From an uncultured Aquimarina sp. (GTDB lineage Bacteria > Bacteroidota > Bacteroidia > Flavobacteriales > Flavobacteriaceae): DNA of 64,000 bases. Below the pieces are notes generated by a model. It worked only from the letters and a program-made list of their open reading frames with translations. It had not been told where the DNA came from and searched no databases. The translations under genes and the position numbers were made by a program. The stretch lies in NCBI GenBank assembly GCA_947500545.1, contig CANMSO010000002.1, forward strand, positions 372,001-436,000, in the 5' to 3' direction. Below, piece after piece: positions 9,015 through 17,667 of this stretch (positions within the stretch are counted from its first letter, which is position 1; the number at the start of each line of letters is the position of its first letter).

Positions 9015-10568
9015 ATGATGATAAAGAATAATATAAAATATTTAGCGATTCTGGCTTTAGGATTAGTAGCTTGTGAGCCAGAATTTGATAACCCAATTGA
9101 AGAATCAGGGAATTTTACAAGTGGAGATGCGGATTTCAGTAATTTTGTTGCATTAGGGAACTCGCTTACTGCTGGTTTTGCAGATGGTGCCTTGTATGTT
9201 ACAGGGCAGGAAAATTCTTTTCCAAATATATTATCAAAACAATTTGCTCTTGCTGGTGGTGGAGAGTTTACACAACCTTTAATGTCTGATAATGTTGGAG
9301 GGTTTGTAGAGGATGCCGCTAATTTCCCACCTAGATTCGTACTTGCTTTTGATGCAGATGGAAATCCTGGCCCGGCGAGATATACAGCTGAAGCACCTTC
9401 AACTAGTATTTCAGCCAACTTAGGTGCCTCTTTCAATAATATGGGAGTGCCTGGAGCTAGAGTTTACCATTTAGACTTTGCAGGATACGCAACTCTTAAT
9501 CCTTATTATGGACGTTTTGCACAAAGCCCTACTGCTACTGTTGTTGATGAAGCAGTTGCGCAAAGTCCAACATTCTTTAGTTTATGGATTGGTAATAATG
9601 ATATTCTTGGATACGCAACCTCTGGAGGTGTGGGTGAAGATCATAATGAAACGGGTAATGTAGATCCTAGTACTTATTCTCCGGCAGGATTAGATATCAC
9701 AAATAATAATGTTTTTGCAGCAGCATATAGTGGACTTGTTGCAAAACTTGCAGCAAACAATACAGAAGGGGTTTTGCTAAATCTTCCAGATGTAACTTCA
9801 TTGCCGTTCTTTACTACGGTTCCTAATAATGCATTAGTGCTAGATGCTACTCAAGCGGCTAGTTTAACTGGGTTTTTTCAGGCAGTTGTAGGAATTGTAA
9901 CAGCTCAGGTCGCTGGTACGGGTGTTCCTTTAGCGCAAGCACAGGCGTTAGCTTCTCAGTATGCTATTACCTTTAATCCAGGACCAAATCGTTTCTTGCT
10001 TAAAACTGATGTAACAGCAACAAATCCTTTAGGTTTTAGACAAATGACAGAAGAAGAATTGTTATTACTTACGATCGATAGTGCGGCATTGGCTCAAGGA
10101 TATGGATCTGTAGTGTTAACTCAAGATATTCTTCAAATACTTGGAATTCTTCAAATGGGAGGAACTCCAACTCCAGAACAAGGAGCTATGGTTATTGCAG
10201 CAATTAGTGCAATAGAAGATAAAGATGTGTTGGATTCATCTGAATTGGACGCAATAGGGGCAGCACGTACTGCTTATAATTCTACTATTGCCAGTCTTGC
10301 AAGTGCAAATGGCCTAGCGTTTTATAATGTGTCAAGAGATCTATCTCAAGCAGCTAATGGAGGTATTCCGTTTGATGGTGGAGTAATTACATCTGATTTT
10401 GTAACAGGTGGAGGATTTTCTCTAGATGGTGTGCATCCTACACCAAGAGCTCATGCTTTAGTGACCAATGGTATTTTGGATGCTATAGAAATAACTTATG
10501 GTGCTAAATTACCTAGAGTTAATCCTGCTGATTTTGGAACGATTACAGTTAGTAATGAAGTGAACTAA
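9015..10568 (+). CDS. SGNH/GDSL-like hydrolase lipoprotein
   Basis: The 517-aa exported protein has a lipobox LGLVAC with Cys20, so it is probably anchored in the outer membrane. The GDSL block I equivalent is FVALGNSLTAGFADGALY (residues 44-61), with Ser50 as presumed nucleophile. The usual Asp of GDS is Asn here, which is common in this Bacteroidota group. Block III appears as FFSLWIGNNDILGYATSG, and the Asp/His block V as FSLDGVHPTPRAHALV near the C-terminus. Esterase or lipase activity is likely, but the substrate is unknown. The gene follows the FadL porin by 3 nt and ends 32 nt before a strong terminator, so the two genes appear to form an operon. Confidence 0.86.
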   Translation: MMIKNNIKYLAILALGLVACEPEFDNPIEESGNFTSGDADFSNFVALGNSLTAGFADGALYVTGQENSFPNILSKQFALAGGGEFTQPLMSDNVGGFVEDAANFPPRFVLAFDADGNPGPARYTAEAPSTSISANLGASFNNMGVPGARVYHLDFAGYATLNPYYGRFAQSPTATVVDEAVAQSPTFFSLWIGNNDILGYATSGGVGEDHNETGNVDPSTYSPAGLDITNNNVFAAAYSGLVAKLAANNTEGVLLNLPDVTSLPFFTTVPNNALVLDATQAASLTGFFQAVVGIVTAQVAGTGVPLAQAQALASQYAITFNPGPNRFLLKTDVTATNPLGFRQMTEEELLLLTIDSAALAQGYGSVVLTQDILQILGILQMGGTPTPEQGAMVIAAISAIEDKDVLDSSELDAIGAARTAYNSTIASLASANGLAFYNVSRDLSQAANGGIPFDGGVITSDFVTGGGFSLDGVHPTPRAHALVTNGILDAIEITYGAKLPRVNPADFGTITVSNEVN

Positions 10569-10600
10569 TCGGAGAATATCTATAATATTATATGTTTTAA

Positions 10601-10628
10601 AACCTGCTATGTATAGCAGGTTTTTTTT
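10601..10628 (+). terminator. Rho-independent terminator after the GDSL gene
   Basis: A perfect 9-bp stem, AACCTGCTA pairing with TAGCAGGTT across a TGTA loop, is followed by a run of T residues. It ends the FadL-GDSL operon. Confidence 0.88.
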
Positions 10629-10683
10629 GTTCCAGTGTTTTTGTTCTATTTTTATAAACGTTACAATTAATAAATACAGATAA

Positions 10684-11031
10684 ATGAAATTTATACTAAA
10701 ATTAATATTGAGTGCTGTTGCGGTACTTGTTTTGGCAGAAATACTTCCGGGAGTAGGGGTAGATAATTATATGAGTGCTCTTGTTGTTGCGCTTATTTTG
10801 GCAATTTTAAATGCCGTTGTAAAACCGTTTTTGATTATTCTTACGCTTCCAGTTACAGTAATTACCTTAGGATTATTTCTATTAGTGATTAATGCGGCAA
10901 TTATTTTATTAGCAGATTATTTCATTGGTGGATTTAGTGTTAACGGATGGTTGTGGGCGTTGATCTTTAGTGTTTTGTTGTCAATATTTCAATCTATACT
11001 ACACTCTATTTTGAAGAAGGATAAAAGATAA
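10684..11031 (+). CDS. Phage holin family / YvlD-like membrane protein
   Basis: The 115-aa integral membrane protein consists of four hydrophobic segments (about residues 4-22, 30-52, 55-80 and 88-108), interrupted by the conserved NAVVKPFLIILTLPVTVITLG. The pattern matches the PF04020 family (four-TM phage-holin superfamily IV, YvlD-like). Despite the holin name, most chromosomal members are not phage genes and have no known biochemical role. It stands alone between the terminator at 10601-10628 and the tig promoter. No phage genes are nearby, so this is not evidence of a prophage. Confidence 0.85.
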   Translation: MKFILKLILSAVAVLVLAEILPGVGVDNYMSALVVALILAILNAVVKPFLIILTLPVTVITLGLFLLVINAAIILLADYFIGGFSVNGWLWALIFSVLLSIFQSILHSILKKDKR

Positions 11032-11053
11032 CTGTTTTTCAGCGAGTTAAAAA

Positions 11054-11084
11054 TTTGTTCGGACATAAAAAAGTATTACTTTTG
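11054..11084 (+). promoter_or_regulatory. Promoter of tig
   Basis: TTTG at 11054-11057, a 19-bp spacer and TACTTTTG at 11077-11084 together form a near-perfect Bacteroidota promoter (TTTG, 19 bp, TAnnTTTG). The predicted transcription start is about 25 nt before the tig ATG at 11118. Confidence 0.75.
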
Positions 11085-11117
11085 CAACCCAATTTTTAGT
11101 AGTAAAAGTAGTAGATC

Positions 11118-12440
11118 ATGAATATTTCAAAAGAGCAATTAGACGATTTAAATGCTGTAGTAACTGTAGATATCGCTAAAGCAGATTATAGTGACAAGGT
11201 AGATAATATCCTTAAGGATTACCGAAAGAATGCTAACATTCCAGGTTTTAGAAAGGGCCATGTTCCTATGGGATTGGTTAAAAAGCAATATGGAAAAGCA
11301 GTTTTAGTAGATGAGGTTAATAAGTTGTTGCAAGATGCATTAAATAAATACCTTACAGAGGAGAAACTTGACGTTTTAGGAAATCCTTTACCTAAGGAAC
11401 AAGAAGATTTTGATTGGGAAGCTGGTGATTACTCTTTCGAATTTGAACTTGGTTTGGCTCCAAAATTTGAAGTGAAGCTTGGTGGTAAAAAAGCTGTTAC
11501 GCATTATAAAATTACCGCGACAGAGGAGATGATTGATAATCAAATCAAAACAATTCAAAAACAATACGGTAAACTTATCTCTAAAGATACAGCAGAGAAA
11601 GATGATGTTATAGCAGGTTCTTTTACTAATGAAGAGAAAGAGATAGATAACGCTACTACTATTTCTCTTGATAAAATTAAAGGAAAGAAAAACTTAGACA
11701 AGTTTATTGGCGCTAAAGTAGGAGATGTTATTGCGCTAAAAACTAAAGGTCTTTTTAATGACGATCATGATTTAATTGCAGCACTAAAAATTAACCATGA
11801 CGAAGCTCATGATTTAAATATTGAAGTTAATTTTACAATTACAGAAATAAATAAACAAGAACTGGCAGATTTGGATCAGGAATTGTTTGATAAACTTTAT
11901 GGTCCTGGAGTTGTAAAAAGTGTTACTGATCTTAAAGATAAAATTAAGCAGGATGCAGAACGCCAGTTTGAGCAACAGTCTGAACAACAATTGCTTAATG
12001 ATGTAACTGAGAGTGTATTAGAAAACACTAAATTTGAACTACCGGTAGAATTCTTACAAAAATGGATTCGTACAACTGGTGAACAACCATTGACAGAGGA
12101 TCAAGCGAAAGATGAATATGAAAAGAGTGAAAAAGGATTACGTTATCAGTTGATTGAAGGTAAAATAATTAACGATAATAATCTTCAAGTTACTTTTGAA
12201 GAATTAAAAGATTTTGCAAAGGATTTGATTAAAGCTCAAATGGCTCAATTTGGACAGAATTCACCAGAGGATAAAGAGCTAGAAGATATCGCTGCAAGAA
12301 TATTATCCAACCAGGATGAAGTGAAGAGAATTTCTGAGCAGGTGATGAGTAAAAAAATGTTAAATTATTATAAAGAGAACGCTAAACTTAAAGTTAAAGA
12401 GGTAAGCTTTGACGAATTCATAAAAGAAGTTTACAAATAA
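11118..12440 (+). CDS. tig: Trigger factor
   Basis: Trigger factor binds the ribosomal exit tunnel and shields nascent chains. The ribosome-docking signature GFRKGHVP is present at about residues 42-49, preceded by the N-terminal alpha/beta domain. The middle region (about 150-250) corresponds to the PPIase/FKBP position but is divergent, which is usual in Bacteroidota. The C-terminal half is rich in charged helices (DLKDKIKQDAERQFEQQSEQ ... KRISEQVMSKKMLNYY) matching the chaperone arms. The 440-aa length is typical. It precedes clpP and clpX, as in many bacteria, but a terminator at 12482-12515 separates it from clpP. Confidence 0.94.
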   Translation: MNISKEQLDDLNAVVTVDIAKADYSDKVDNILKDYRKNANIPGFRKGHVPMGLVKKQYGKAVLVDEVNKLLQDALNKYLTEEKLDVLGNPLPKEQEDFDWEAGDYSFEFELGLAPKFEVKLGGKKAVTHYKITATEEMIDNQIKTIQKQYGKLISKDTAEKDDVIAGSFTNEEKEIDNATTISLDKIKGKKNLDKFIGAKVGDVIALKTKGLFNDDHDLIAALKINHDEAHDLNIEVNFTITEINKQELADLDQELFDKLYGPGVVKSVTDLKDKIKQDAERQFEQQSEQQLLNDVTESVLENTKFELPVEFLQKWIRTTGEQPLTEDQAKDEYEKSEKGLRYQLIEGKIINDNNLQVTFEELKDFAKDLIKAQMAQFGQNSPEDKELEDIAARILSNQDEVKRISEQVMSKKMLNYYKENAKLKVKEVSFDEFIKEVYK

Positions 12441-12481
12441 TTAATGCTATAATTTACTAAGGAATTTATACTTATATTTAG

Positions 12482-12515
12482 GGCGTTAAACGATCATTGG
12501 TTTAACGCCTTTTTT
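12482..12515 (+). terminator. Rho-independent terminator after tig
   Basis: A 10-bp perfect stem, GGCGTTAAAC pairing with GTTTAACGCC around an 8-nt loop, is followed by six T residues. It should reduce read-through from tig into clpP. Confidence 0.88.
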
Positions 12516-12542
12516 ATATACACAAAAATTTTAAAAAAGAAT

Positions 12543-13217
12543 ATGGACTACGGAAAAGAATTCGAAAAATACGCTACAAAGCATCATGGAATTAATAGTA
12601 ATTACTATAACCAGATTATTAGTAGCATGTATCCTGTAGGAATGACTCCTAATATAATTGAAGAACGTCAAATGAACATTGCAATTTTTGATGTTTTCTC
12701 TAGATTAATGATGGATCGTATTATATTTTTAGGAACAGGAATTAACGATCAGGTAGCAAACATTGTTCAAGCTCAGTTGTTATTTTTAGAAAGTGTAGAT
12801 TCTACAAAGGATATTCAGATTTATATTAATTCGCCAGGTGGTAGTGTATATGCTGGGCTGGGGATATATGATACCATGCAATTTATAAAACCAAACGTAG
12901 CGACGATATGTACAGGTATGGCGGCATCTATGGGAGCAGTACTATTGTGTGCAGGAGAAAAAGGAAAACGCTCTGGTTTACCTCATAGTCGTGTTATGAT
13001 TCACCAACCATTAGGTGGAGCACAAGGACAGGCAAGTGATATAGAAATTACAGCTCGGGAGATTTTAATTTTAAAAGAAGAGTTGTATAAGATAATTGCA
13101 AAACACTCTGGGCAGACCTACGATAAAGTATATGAAGATAGTGATAGAGATTATTGGATGAAAGCCGATAAAGCTCTTGAATATGGAATGATTGACGAAA
13201 TTTTGACTAGAGAATGA
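12543..13217 (+). CDS. clpP: ATP-dependent Clp protease proteolytic subunit
   Basis: This serine peptidase forms the tetradecameric barrel that degrades substrates unfolded by ClpX. The catalytic triad is visible: Ser129 in TGMAASMGA, His154 in MIHQPLGG and Asp203 in SDRDYWM. INSPGGSVYAGLGIYD (about 95-110) is the conserved handle and strand region. The 224-aa length includes a longer N-terminal leader (before ERQMNIAIFD) than the E. coli enzyme, which is common in Bacteroidota. clpX follows 85 nt downstream on the same strand. Confidence 0.97.
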   Translation: MDYGKEFEKYATKHHGINSNYYNQIISSMYPVGMTPNIIEERQMNIAIFDVFSRLMMDRIIFLGTGINDQVANIVQAQLLFLESVDSTKDIQIYINSPGGSVYAGLGIYDTMQFIKPNVATICTGMAASMGAVLLCAGEKGKRSGLPHSRVMIHQPLGGAQGQASDIEITAREILILKEELYKIIAKHSGQTYDKVYEDSDRDYWMKADKALEYGMIDEILTRE

Positions 13218-13302
13218 TGTAATTTCTTGTTTTCGAGAAGAAGTTTTTTTAAATGACTTTTTTCAAAATCAAGAAATGTTATGAAATTGAAACTAAATAA
13301 CT

Positions 13303-14535
13303 ATGGCCAAGGAAGATTTAGAATGCTCTTTTTGTGGGAGAAAAAAGCCTGAGACTAATTTACTAATAGCAGGATTAGATGCACATATTTGTGATAGATG
13401 TATCGTTCAAGCACATGGGATTGTAGTCGAAGAAGCTAAGGACGAAGAGACAGGCGAACTAAGTAGTGAATTAATGTTGCGTAAACCAATGGCGATTAAA
13501 AAGTTTTTGGATGAGTACGTAATAGGGCAGGAATTTACAAAAAAAGTAATGTCTGTTGCTGTGTATAATCATTATAAAAGATTGCTTCAGCCGCAATCTG
13601 ATGATGATATTGAGATCCAGAAGAGTAATATCATTATGGTAGGTCAAACGGGTACAGGTAAAACATTGATAGCTAAAACTATTGCTAAAATGTTAAACGT
13701 GCCTTTGGCAATTGTAGATGCAACGGTACTTACTGAAGCTGGATACGTAGGTGAAGATGTAGAGAGTATCTTGACAAGATTACTTCAGGCTGCAGATTAT
13801 AACTTAGAAAAAGCACAGCGAGGTATAGTTTTTATTGATGAAATCGATAAAATAGCTCGTAAAAGTGATAATCCAAGTATTACCAGAGATGTTTCAGGAG
13901 AGGGAGTGCAACAAGCATTATTAAAATTGTTAGAAGGAACAGTTGTAAATGTTCCGCCTAAAGGAGGTCGTAAGCATCCAGATCAGAAATTTATCGAAGT
14001 AAATACCGAGAATATTCTTTTTATCGCAGGTGGAGCTTTTGATGGGATCGAGAAAATGATCCAAAAACGATTGAATATGCAAGCTGTTGGATATAGTGCC
14101 TCTAAGATTGAAGATGCTATAGAAAAAGATAATTTGCTTCAGTATATTATTCCAAAGGATCTAAAGGATTTTGGCTTAATTCCTGAAATTATAGGACGTC
14201 TTCCTGTGCTTTCATATATGAATCCATTAGATGCTAATACGCTTAGGTCGATTTTAACAGCTCCTAAGAATGCTATAATAAAACAGTATAAGAAGTTATT
14301 CGAGATGGATAATGTCACCTTCTCTATTACAGATGGTGCTTTAGAATATATAGTAGAAAAAGCTATGGAGTATAGACTTGGAGCTCGTGGTTTAAGATCT
14401 CTTTGTGAAGCTATTCTAACAGATGCTATGTTTGAATTACCTGATGGTGATGAAACAGAGTTTAGAGTAACAAAAGATTATGCGGAGAAAAAACTGAATA
14501 AGTCTACGATAAAGAAACTTAAAGCGGTTTCTTAA
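13303..14535 (+). CDS. clpX: ATP-dependent Clp protease ATP-binding subunit ClpX
   Basis: ClpX is the AAA+ unfoldase that feeds ClpP. The N-terminal C4 zinc-binding domain uses Cys8, Cys11, Cys30 and Cys33. Walker A is GQTGTGKT (residues 114-121) and Walker B is in [10 protein letters not shown]. The [10 protein letters not shown] segment (pore-loop region), the ISGF-loop region counterpart near EIIGRLPVL, and sensor 2 ([10 protein letters not shown]) all follow. The 410-aa length is normal. It follows clpP directly, and a strong terminator at 14557-14590 closes the unit. Confidence 0.97.
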   Translation: MAKEDLECSFCGRKKPETNLLIAGLDAHICDRCIVQAHGIVVEEAKDEETGELSSELMLRKPMAIKKFLDEYVIGQEFTKKVMSVAVYNHYKRLLQPQSDDDIEIQKSNIIMVGQTGTGKTLIAKTIAKMLNVPLAIVDATVLTEAGYVGEDVESILTRLLQAADYNLEKAQRGIVFIDEIDKIARKSDNPSITRDVSGEGVQQALLKLLEGTVVNVPPKGGRKHPDQKFIEVNTENILFIAGGAFDGIEKMIQKRLNMQAVGYSASKIEDAIEKDNLLQYIIPKDLKDFGLIPEIIGRLPVLSYMNPLDANTLRSILTAPKNAIIKQYKKLFEMDNVTFSITDGALEYIVEKAMEYRLGARGLRSLCEAILTDAMFELPDGDETEFRVTKDYAEKKLNKSTIKKLKAVS

Positions 14536-14556
14536 ATAAGATAATTTGTAATTTTA

Positions 14557-14590
14557 AAAGCTATTTCTCTTTTACGAAATAGCTTTTTTT
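14557..14590 (+). terminator. Rho-independent terminator after clpX
   Basis: An 11-bp perfect stem, AAAGCTATTTC pairing with GAAATAGCTTT, runs into a T tract about 22 nt after the clpX stop. Confidence 0.85.
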
Positions 14591-14594
14591 GTAT

Positions 14595-14629
14595 AAAAAA
14601 ACACCGTTTTATTAATCATAAAACGGTGT
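14595..14629 (-). terminator. Rho-independent terminator for the 14659 gene
   Basis: A 12-bp perfect stem, ACACCGTTTTAT pairing with ATAAAACGGTGT around a 5-nt loop, reads into a T run on the minus strand. It sits 30 nt beyond the stop of the small secreted protein and back to back with the clpX terminator. Confidence 0.82.
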
Positions 14630-14658
14630 TCTTGTTGGTTGGAATAGTTGGGTACTAT

Positions 14659-14985
14659 TTATTCTGAATATGAAATTCTTTCTTGGTTATTAGTGATAAT
14701 ATCTTCTGTGTTTTTTAAAACCATATCACTGCTATCATTGTTCTCAAATTTAATATCAAAATTATTTTGACGAATCAATGCTTCATAGAAAGTCACCTTA
14801 GAAATCTCGCTATAACAAACATCCTCTGCTAATAATACGTTAGATGATTTTAAAGTCTCTGTAGATTCTATACTTTCTGCAATAGTTACTTCATTACTAT
14901 TATGATTATCTGTAGTTTTAATTTCTTGTGCGTATACTCCTGTAGCTAAGAATAGAAAAATAAGGTAAGATATAGTAGTTTTCAT
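14659..14985 (-). CDS. Small secreted protein of unknown function
   Basis: The 108-aa product has an obvious signal peptide (MKTTISYLIFLFLATGVYAQ, cleavage after YAQ). The mature part is acidic and rich in Asn, Ser and Glu (EIKTTDNHNSNEVTIAESIE) with a single Cys (EDVCYSEI). I recognise no domain. It has its own promoter (15023-15051) and its own terminator, which argues that it is a real, singly transcribed gene and not a chance reading frame. Its role and partner are unknown. Confidence 0.72.
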   Translation of the reverse strand: MKTTISYLIFLFLATGVYAQEIKTTDNHNSNEVTIAESIESTETLKSSNVLLAEDVCYSEISKVTFYEALIRQNNFDIKFENNDSSDMVLKNTEDIITNNQERISYSE

Positions 14986-15022
14986 ATTTTGGGACTTTGA
15001 TAAATTTATAACTATCTGGTAT

Positions 15023-15051
15023 CAAATTTAATATGAAAATTGTATGACAAA
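15023..15051 (-). promoter_or_regulatory. Promoter for the 14659 gene
   Basis: Read on the minus strand, TTTG (15051-15048), a 17-bp spacer and TAAATTTG (15030-15023) match the Bacteroidota consensus. The ATG is at 14985, giving a short leader of about 30 nt. Confidence 0.55.
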
Positions 15052-15138
15052 AAATGATTTGCTATTTTTTAGATTAAACGCTTTTTTTAAACGATGAAAG
15101 ACTACTTTTTTTGTTAAAAAATACAATTCTTACATACT

Positions 15139-15163
15139 TTTTTTACGGTTTTACCGTAAAAAA
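15139..15163. repeat. Short palindrome TTTTTTACGGT-TTT-ACCGTAAAAAA
   Basis: An 11-bp perfect inverted repeat with a 3-nt loop lies in the 244-nt gap between the 14659 gene and the GH3 gene. A further TTTACGG copy lies at 15173-15179, and the 12-mer TTTTACCGTAAA recurs at 21878-21889. It has no terminal T tract in the right place for a classical terminator. It could be a protein-binding site or an RNA hairpin at the end of the GH3 transcript. I see nothing else in this gap. Confidence 0.5.
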
Positions 15164-15229
15164 TAAATAAGATTTACGGCTTTTTTGTGAAAAAAAGTCA
15201 AATTATCATACTTGATGATTTCTAATGTA

Positions 15230-16759
15230 TTAAGAAAATGAATTTACTTCGTTTAGTTTAATCAATTCGTCTACATAAGTTCGTTTGTTCGATAGTCTGG
15301 GTATCTTATGTTGACCTCCTAATTTACCATTCTTTTTAAGCCAATCATAAAACAACCCTTTTCTTGCTTCTCTTACTTGAAGTATATTTAGTGTAGTGTT
15401 GTTATATCTTTTGGCCTCATAATCACTATTTACTTGTTGAATATTCTGATCAAGAATGGAAATGAATTCATTAAGGTTTTCTGGGTGCTTTTTGAATTCG
15501 ATAATCCATTCATGAGCACCTTTTTCTCGTCCTTTCATAAAAATAGGAGCAACGGTGTAATCTACTATTTCACTATTGGTTGTTCTGGTTGTTTTTCTTA
15601 ATGCTTCTTCTGCATTTTCAATGATAAGCTCTTCTCCAAATACATTGATATGGTGTTTTGTTCGCCCTGATACTTTAATTCGGTAAGGAGAGATTGATGT
15701 AAAACGTACAGTGTCACCAATCTTATAGCGCCACAATCCCGCATTTGTGGTAATTATTACTGCGTAATTTTTGCCTACCTCAACTTCGCTTAATGGAATT
15801 ACTTTTTCATTATTTTGCCCATAAGTTTCCATTGGGATAAATTCATAAAAAATACCATAATCCAGCATTAGTAATAACTCTGAAGAATCATTATGGTCCT
15901 GAATAGCAAAGAAACCTTCTGAAGCATTATATATTTCATAATATTTAAAAGATGTATGCGGTAAAATTTTCTTGTACTGATCTCTGTACGGATCAAAACT
16001 CACACCACCATGAAAATATACTTCCAAATTATTCCAGATTTCAAATAAGCTTTCACTACCTGTAGTTTCTAGTACTTGATTTAATAAGACAAGCATCCAA
16101 GAGGGAACCCCGGCGAGACTTGTTACATTTTCCTGAATAGTCTCTTGTACGATGGCTTTCATCTTAAGTTCCCAATCACTCATTAATGATACTTCACTGC
16201 TGGGTGTTGAGCTAAAATCTGCCCAAAAAGGCATATTATCTATAATTATGGCGGATAAATCTCCAAATGAAGTACCATTTTCTTTATAAAGCTCTTTGCT
16301 GCCACCTAATCGAAGACTCTTCCCTGTAAATAACTTAGAGTTTTCATTGTTATTAAGATACATACATAACAAATCTTTACCGGCTGCAAAGTGGCAATCT
16401 TCTAGTGATTCTTCACTAACCGGAATGAATTTACTTTTAGCACTGGTAGTACCACTGGATTTTGCAAACCATTTGATAGGAGTAGGCCAAAAAATATTAT
16501 TTTCACCTAATCGGCTTCTTTCAATCATTGGTTCATAGTCTTCATAAGATCTAATGGGAATACGTGCAGCAAAGGTTTCATAATTGCTAATAGATGCAAA
16601 GTCATAGTCTCTGCCAAGCTGCGTGTTTTTTGCCGTTTCTAATAGTACATGCAATAATTCAAGCTGGACTTCATTTGGATACTTAAGAAAAAGCTCCATC
16701 TGATGAAATCGTTTTTTTAAGAACCAGCTGGCAATAGAATTAACTAATGGGATTGGCAT
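15230..16759 (-). CDS. GH3 auxin-responsive promoter family acyl-adenylate enzyme
   Basis: The 509-aa protein of the GH3 fold is related to plant acyl-acid amido synthetases and belongs to the ANL adenylating superfamily. Visible landmarks are WFAKSSGTTSAKSKFIPVS (phosphate-binding P-loop equivalent with SSGTTS), YNASEGFFAIQ (the acyl/AMP-binding region), YAVIITTNAGLWRYKIGDTVRF and the C-terminal hinge RTKHHINVFGEELIIENAEEAL. Such genes are common in Bacteroidota, but their substrates are unknown; ATP-dependent amide or thioester formation on a carboxylic acid is the expected chemistry. It is complete, has no signal peptide, and is divergent from the DUF2797 gene. Confidence 0.9.
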   Translation of the reverse strand: MPIPLVNSIASWFLKKRFHQMELFLKYPNEVQLELLHVLLETAKNTQLGRDYDFASISNYETFAARIPIRSYEDYEPMIERSRLGENNIFWPTPIKWFAKSSGTTSAKSKFIPVSEESLEDCHFAAGKDLLCMYLNNNENSKLFTGKSLRLGGSKELYKENGTSFGDLSAIIIDNMPFWADFSSTPSSEVSLMSDWELKMKAIVQETIQENVTSLAGVPSWMLVLLNQVLETTGSESLFEIWNNLEVYFHGGVSFDPYRDQYKKILPHTSFKYYEIYNASEGFFAIQDHNDSSELLLMLDYGIFYEFIPMETYGQNNEKVIPLSEVEVGKNYAVIITTNAGLWRYKIGDTVRFTSISPYRIKVSGRTKHHINVFGEELIIENAEEALRKTTRTTNSEIVDYTVAPIFMKGREKGAHEWIIEFKKHPENLNEFISILDQNIQQVNSDYEAKRYNNTTLNILQVREARKGLFYDWLKKNGKLGGQHKIPRLSNKRTYVDELIKLNEVNSFS

Positions 16760-16872
16760 TTTTTGATGTATATTTAGGCAGAAATAGTATTTAACTTACT
16801 TTTGGTTGTTGTCAACTAAAATAAGAAAAATAATTACATTCTTCTTACAAGGTTAATTTATAACAAAATTTT

Positions 16873-17667
16873 ATGCAATATCAAGGAGTTCTAACCAAAA
16901 TGCAAACAGAAATAGGTGATCCTATTCAATATTATATGGTCTTTGAAACTGATTTCATTCAGGTAAATCAATTATTGGATAAAAAAATGAGTATAGAATT
17001 TGTAGGTTATAAATGCCTGGCTTGTGGTGAGAATAAAAAGATATATAGACAAGGATATTGTTACGACGATTTCTACAATCAACCTCAGGTAGGAGATTGG
17101 GTAATGCGCCCAGAATTGAGTACGGCACATTTGGGGGTAGAGGATAGAGATCTTGAATTTGAAAAGAAGGCTCAACTTCAGCCTCACGTTGTGTATTTAG
17201 CAAATTCTAGTAATGTTAAAGTGGGCGTAACACGAAAATCTCAGATACCTACGCGATGGATTGATCAAGGTGCACATGAAGCGATAGAGATTATTGAAGT
17301 CCCTAATAGATACTTGGCCGGTATTACAGAAGTAGCTTTAAAAAATCATGTTGCAGATAAAACCAACTGGCGAACAATGCTTAAAAATGAAATTGTTGAT
17401 GAAGATCTTATTGCATATAAAGATAGACTGAAGGATCTTATACCTGATGAGGTAAAAGAATATTTTATAGAAAACGGAAAAGAAACAGAACTCAAGTTTC
17501 CTGTTCTGCAATATCCCGACAAATTGAAAAGTCTTAATCTTGAAAAAACTCCTGAGTTCTCTGGGGTTTTAAAAGGTATAAAAGGGCAGTATCTCATTTT
17601 TGAAGATAATACGGTTTTTAATGTCAGAAATAATGAGGGATATGTGATTAATCTAACTGTATCCTAA
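16873..17667 (+). CDS. DUF2797 domain-containing protein
   Basis: The 264-aa soluble protein carries Cys48-x2-Cys51 in YKCLACGENKKIYRQGYC with a further Cys63, which looks like a small metal-binding cluster. Its middle section (HVVYLANSSNVKVGVTRKSQ, then RWIDQGAHEAIEI) is characteristic of DUF2797. That section resembles the GIY-YIG-like strand pattern (YLANS...KVGVT) but no catalytic function is established. The product begins MQYQGVLTKM, typical of the family. Its last codons overlap by 4 nt the convergent decarboxylase gene at 17664. Function unknown. Confidence 0.82.
   Translation: MQYQGVLTKMQTEIGDPIQYYMVFETDFIQVNQLLDKKMSIEFVGYKCLACGENKKIYRQGYCYDDFYNQPQVGDWVMRPELSTAHLGVEDRDLEFEKKAQLQPHVVYLANSSNVKVGVTRKSQIPTRWIDQGAHEAIEIIEVPNRYLAGITEVALKNHVADKTNWRTMLKNEIVDEDLIAYKDRLKDLIPDEVKEYFIENGKETELKFPVLQYPDKLKSLNLEKTPEFSGVLKGIKGQYLIFEDNTVFNVRNNEGYVINLTVS

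Noticed and set aside
10684..11031. Holin-like gene as evidence of a prophage
   Set aside because: No other phage genes are near it, and the family is common on bacterial chromosomes.
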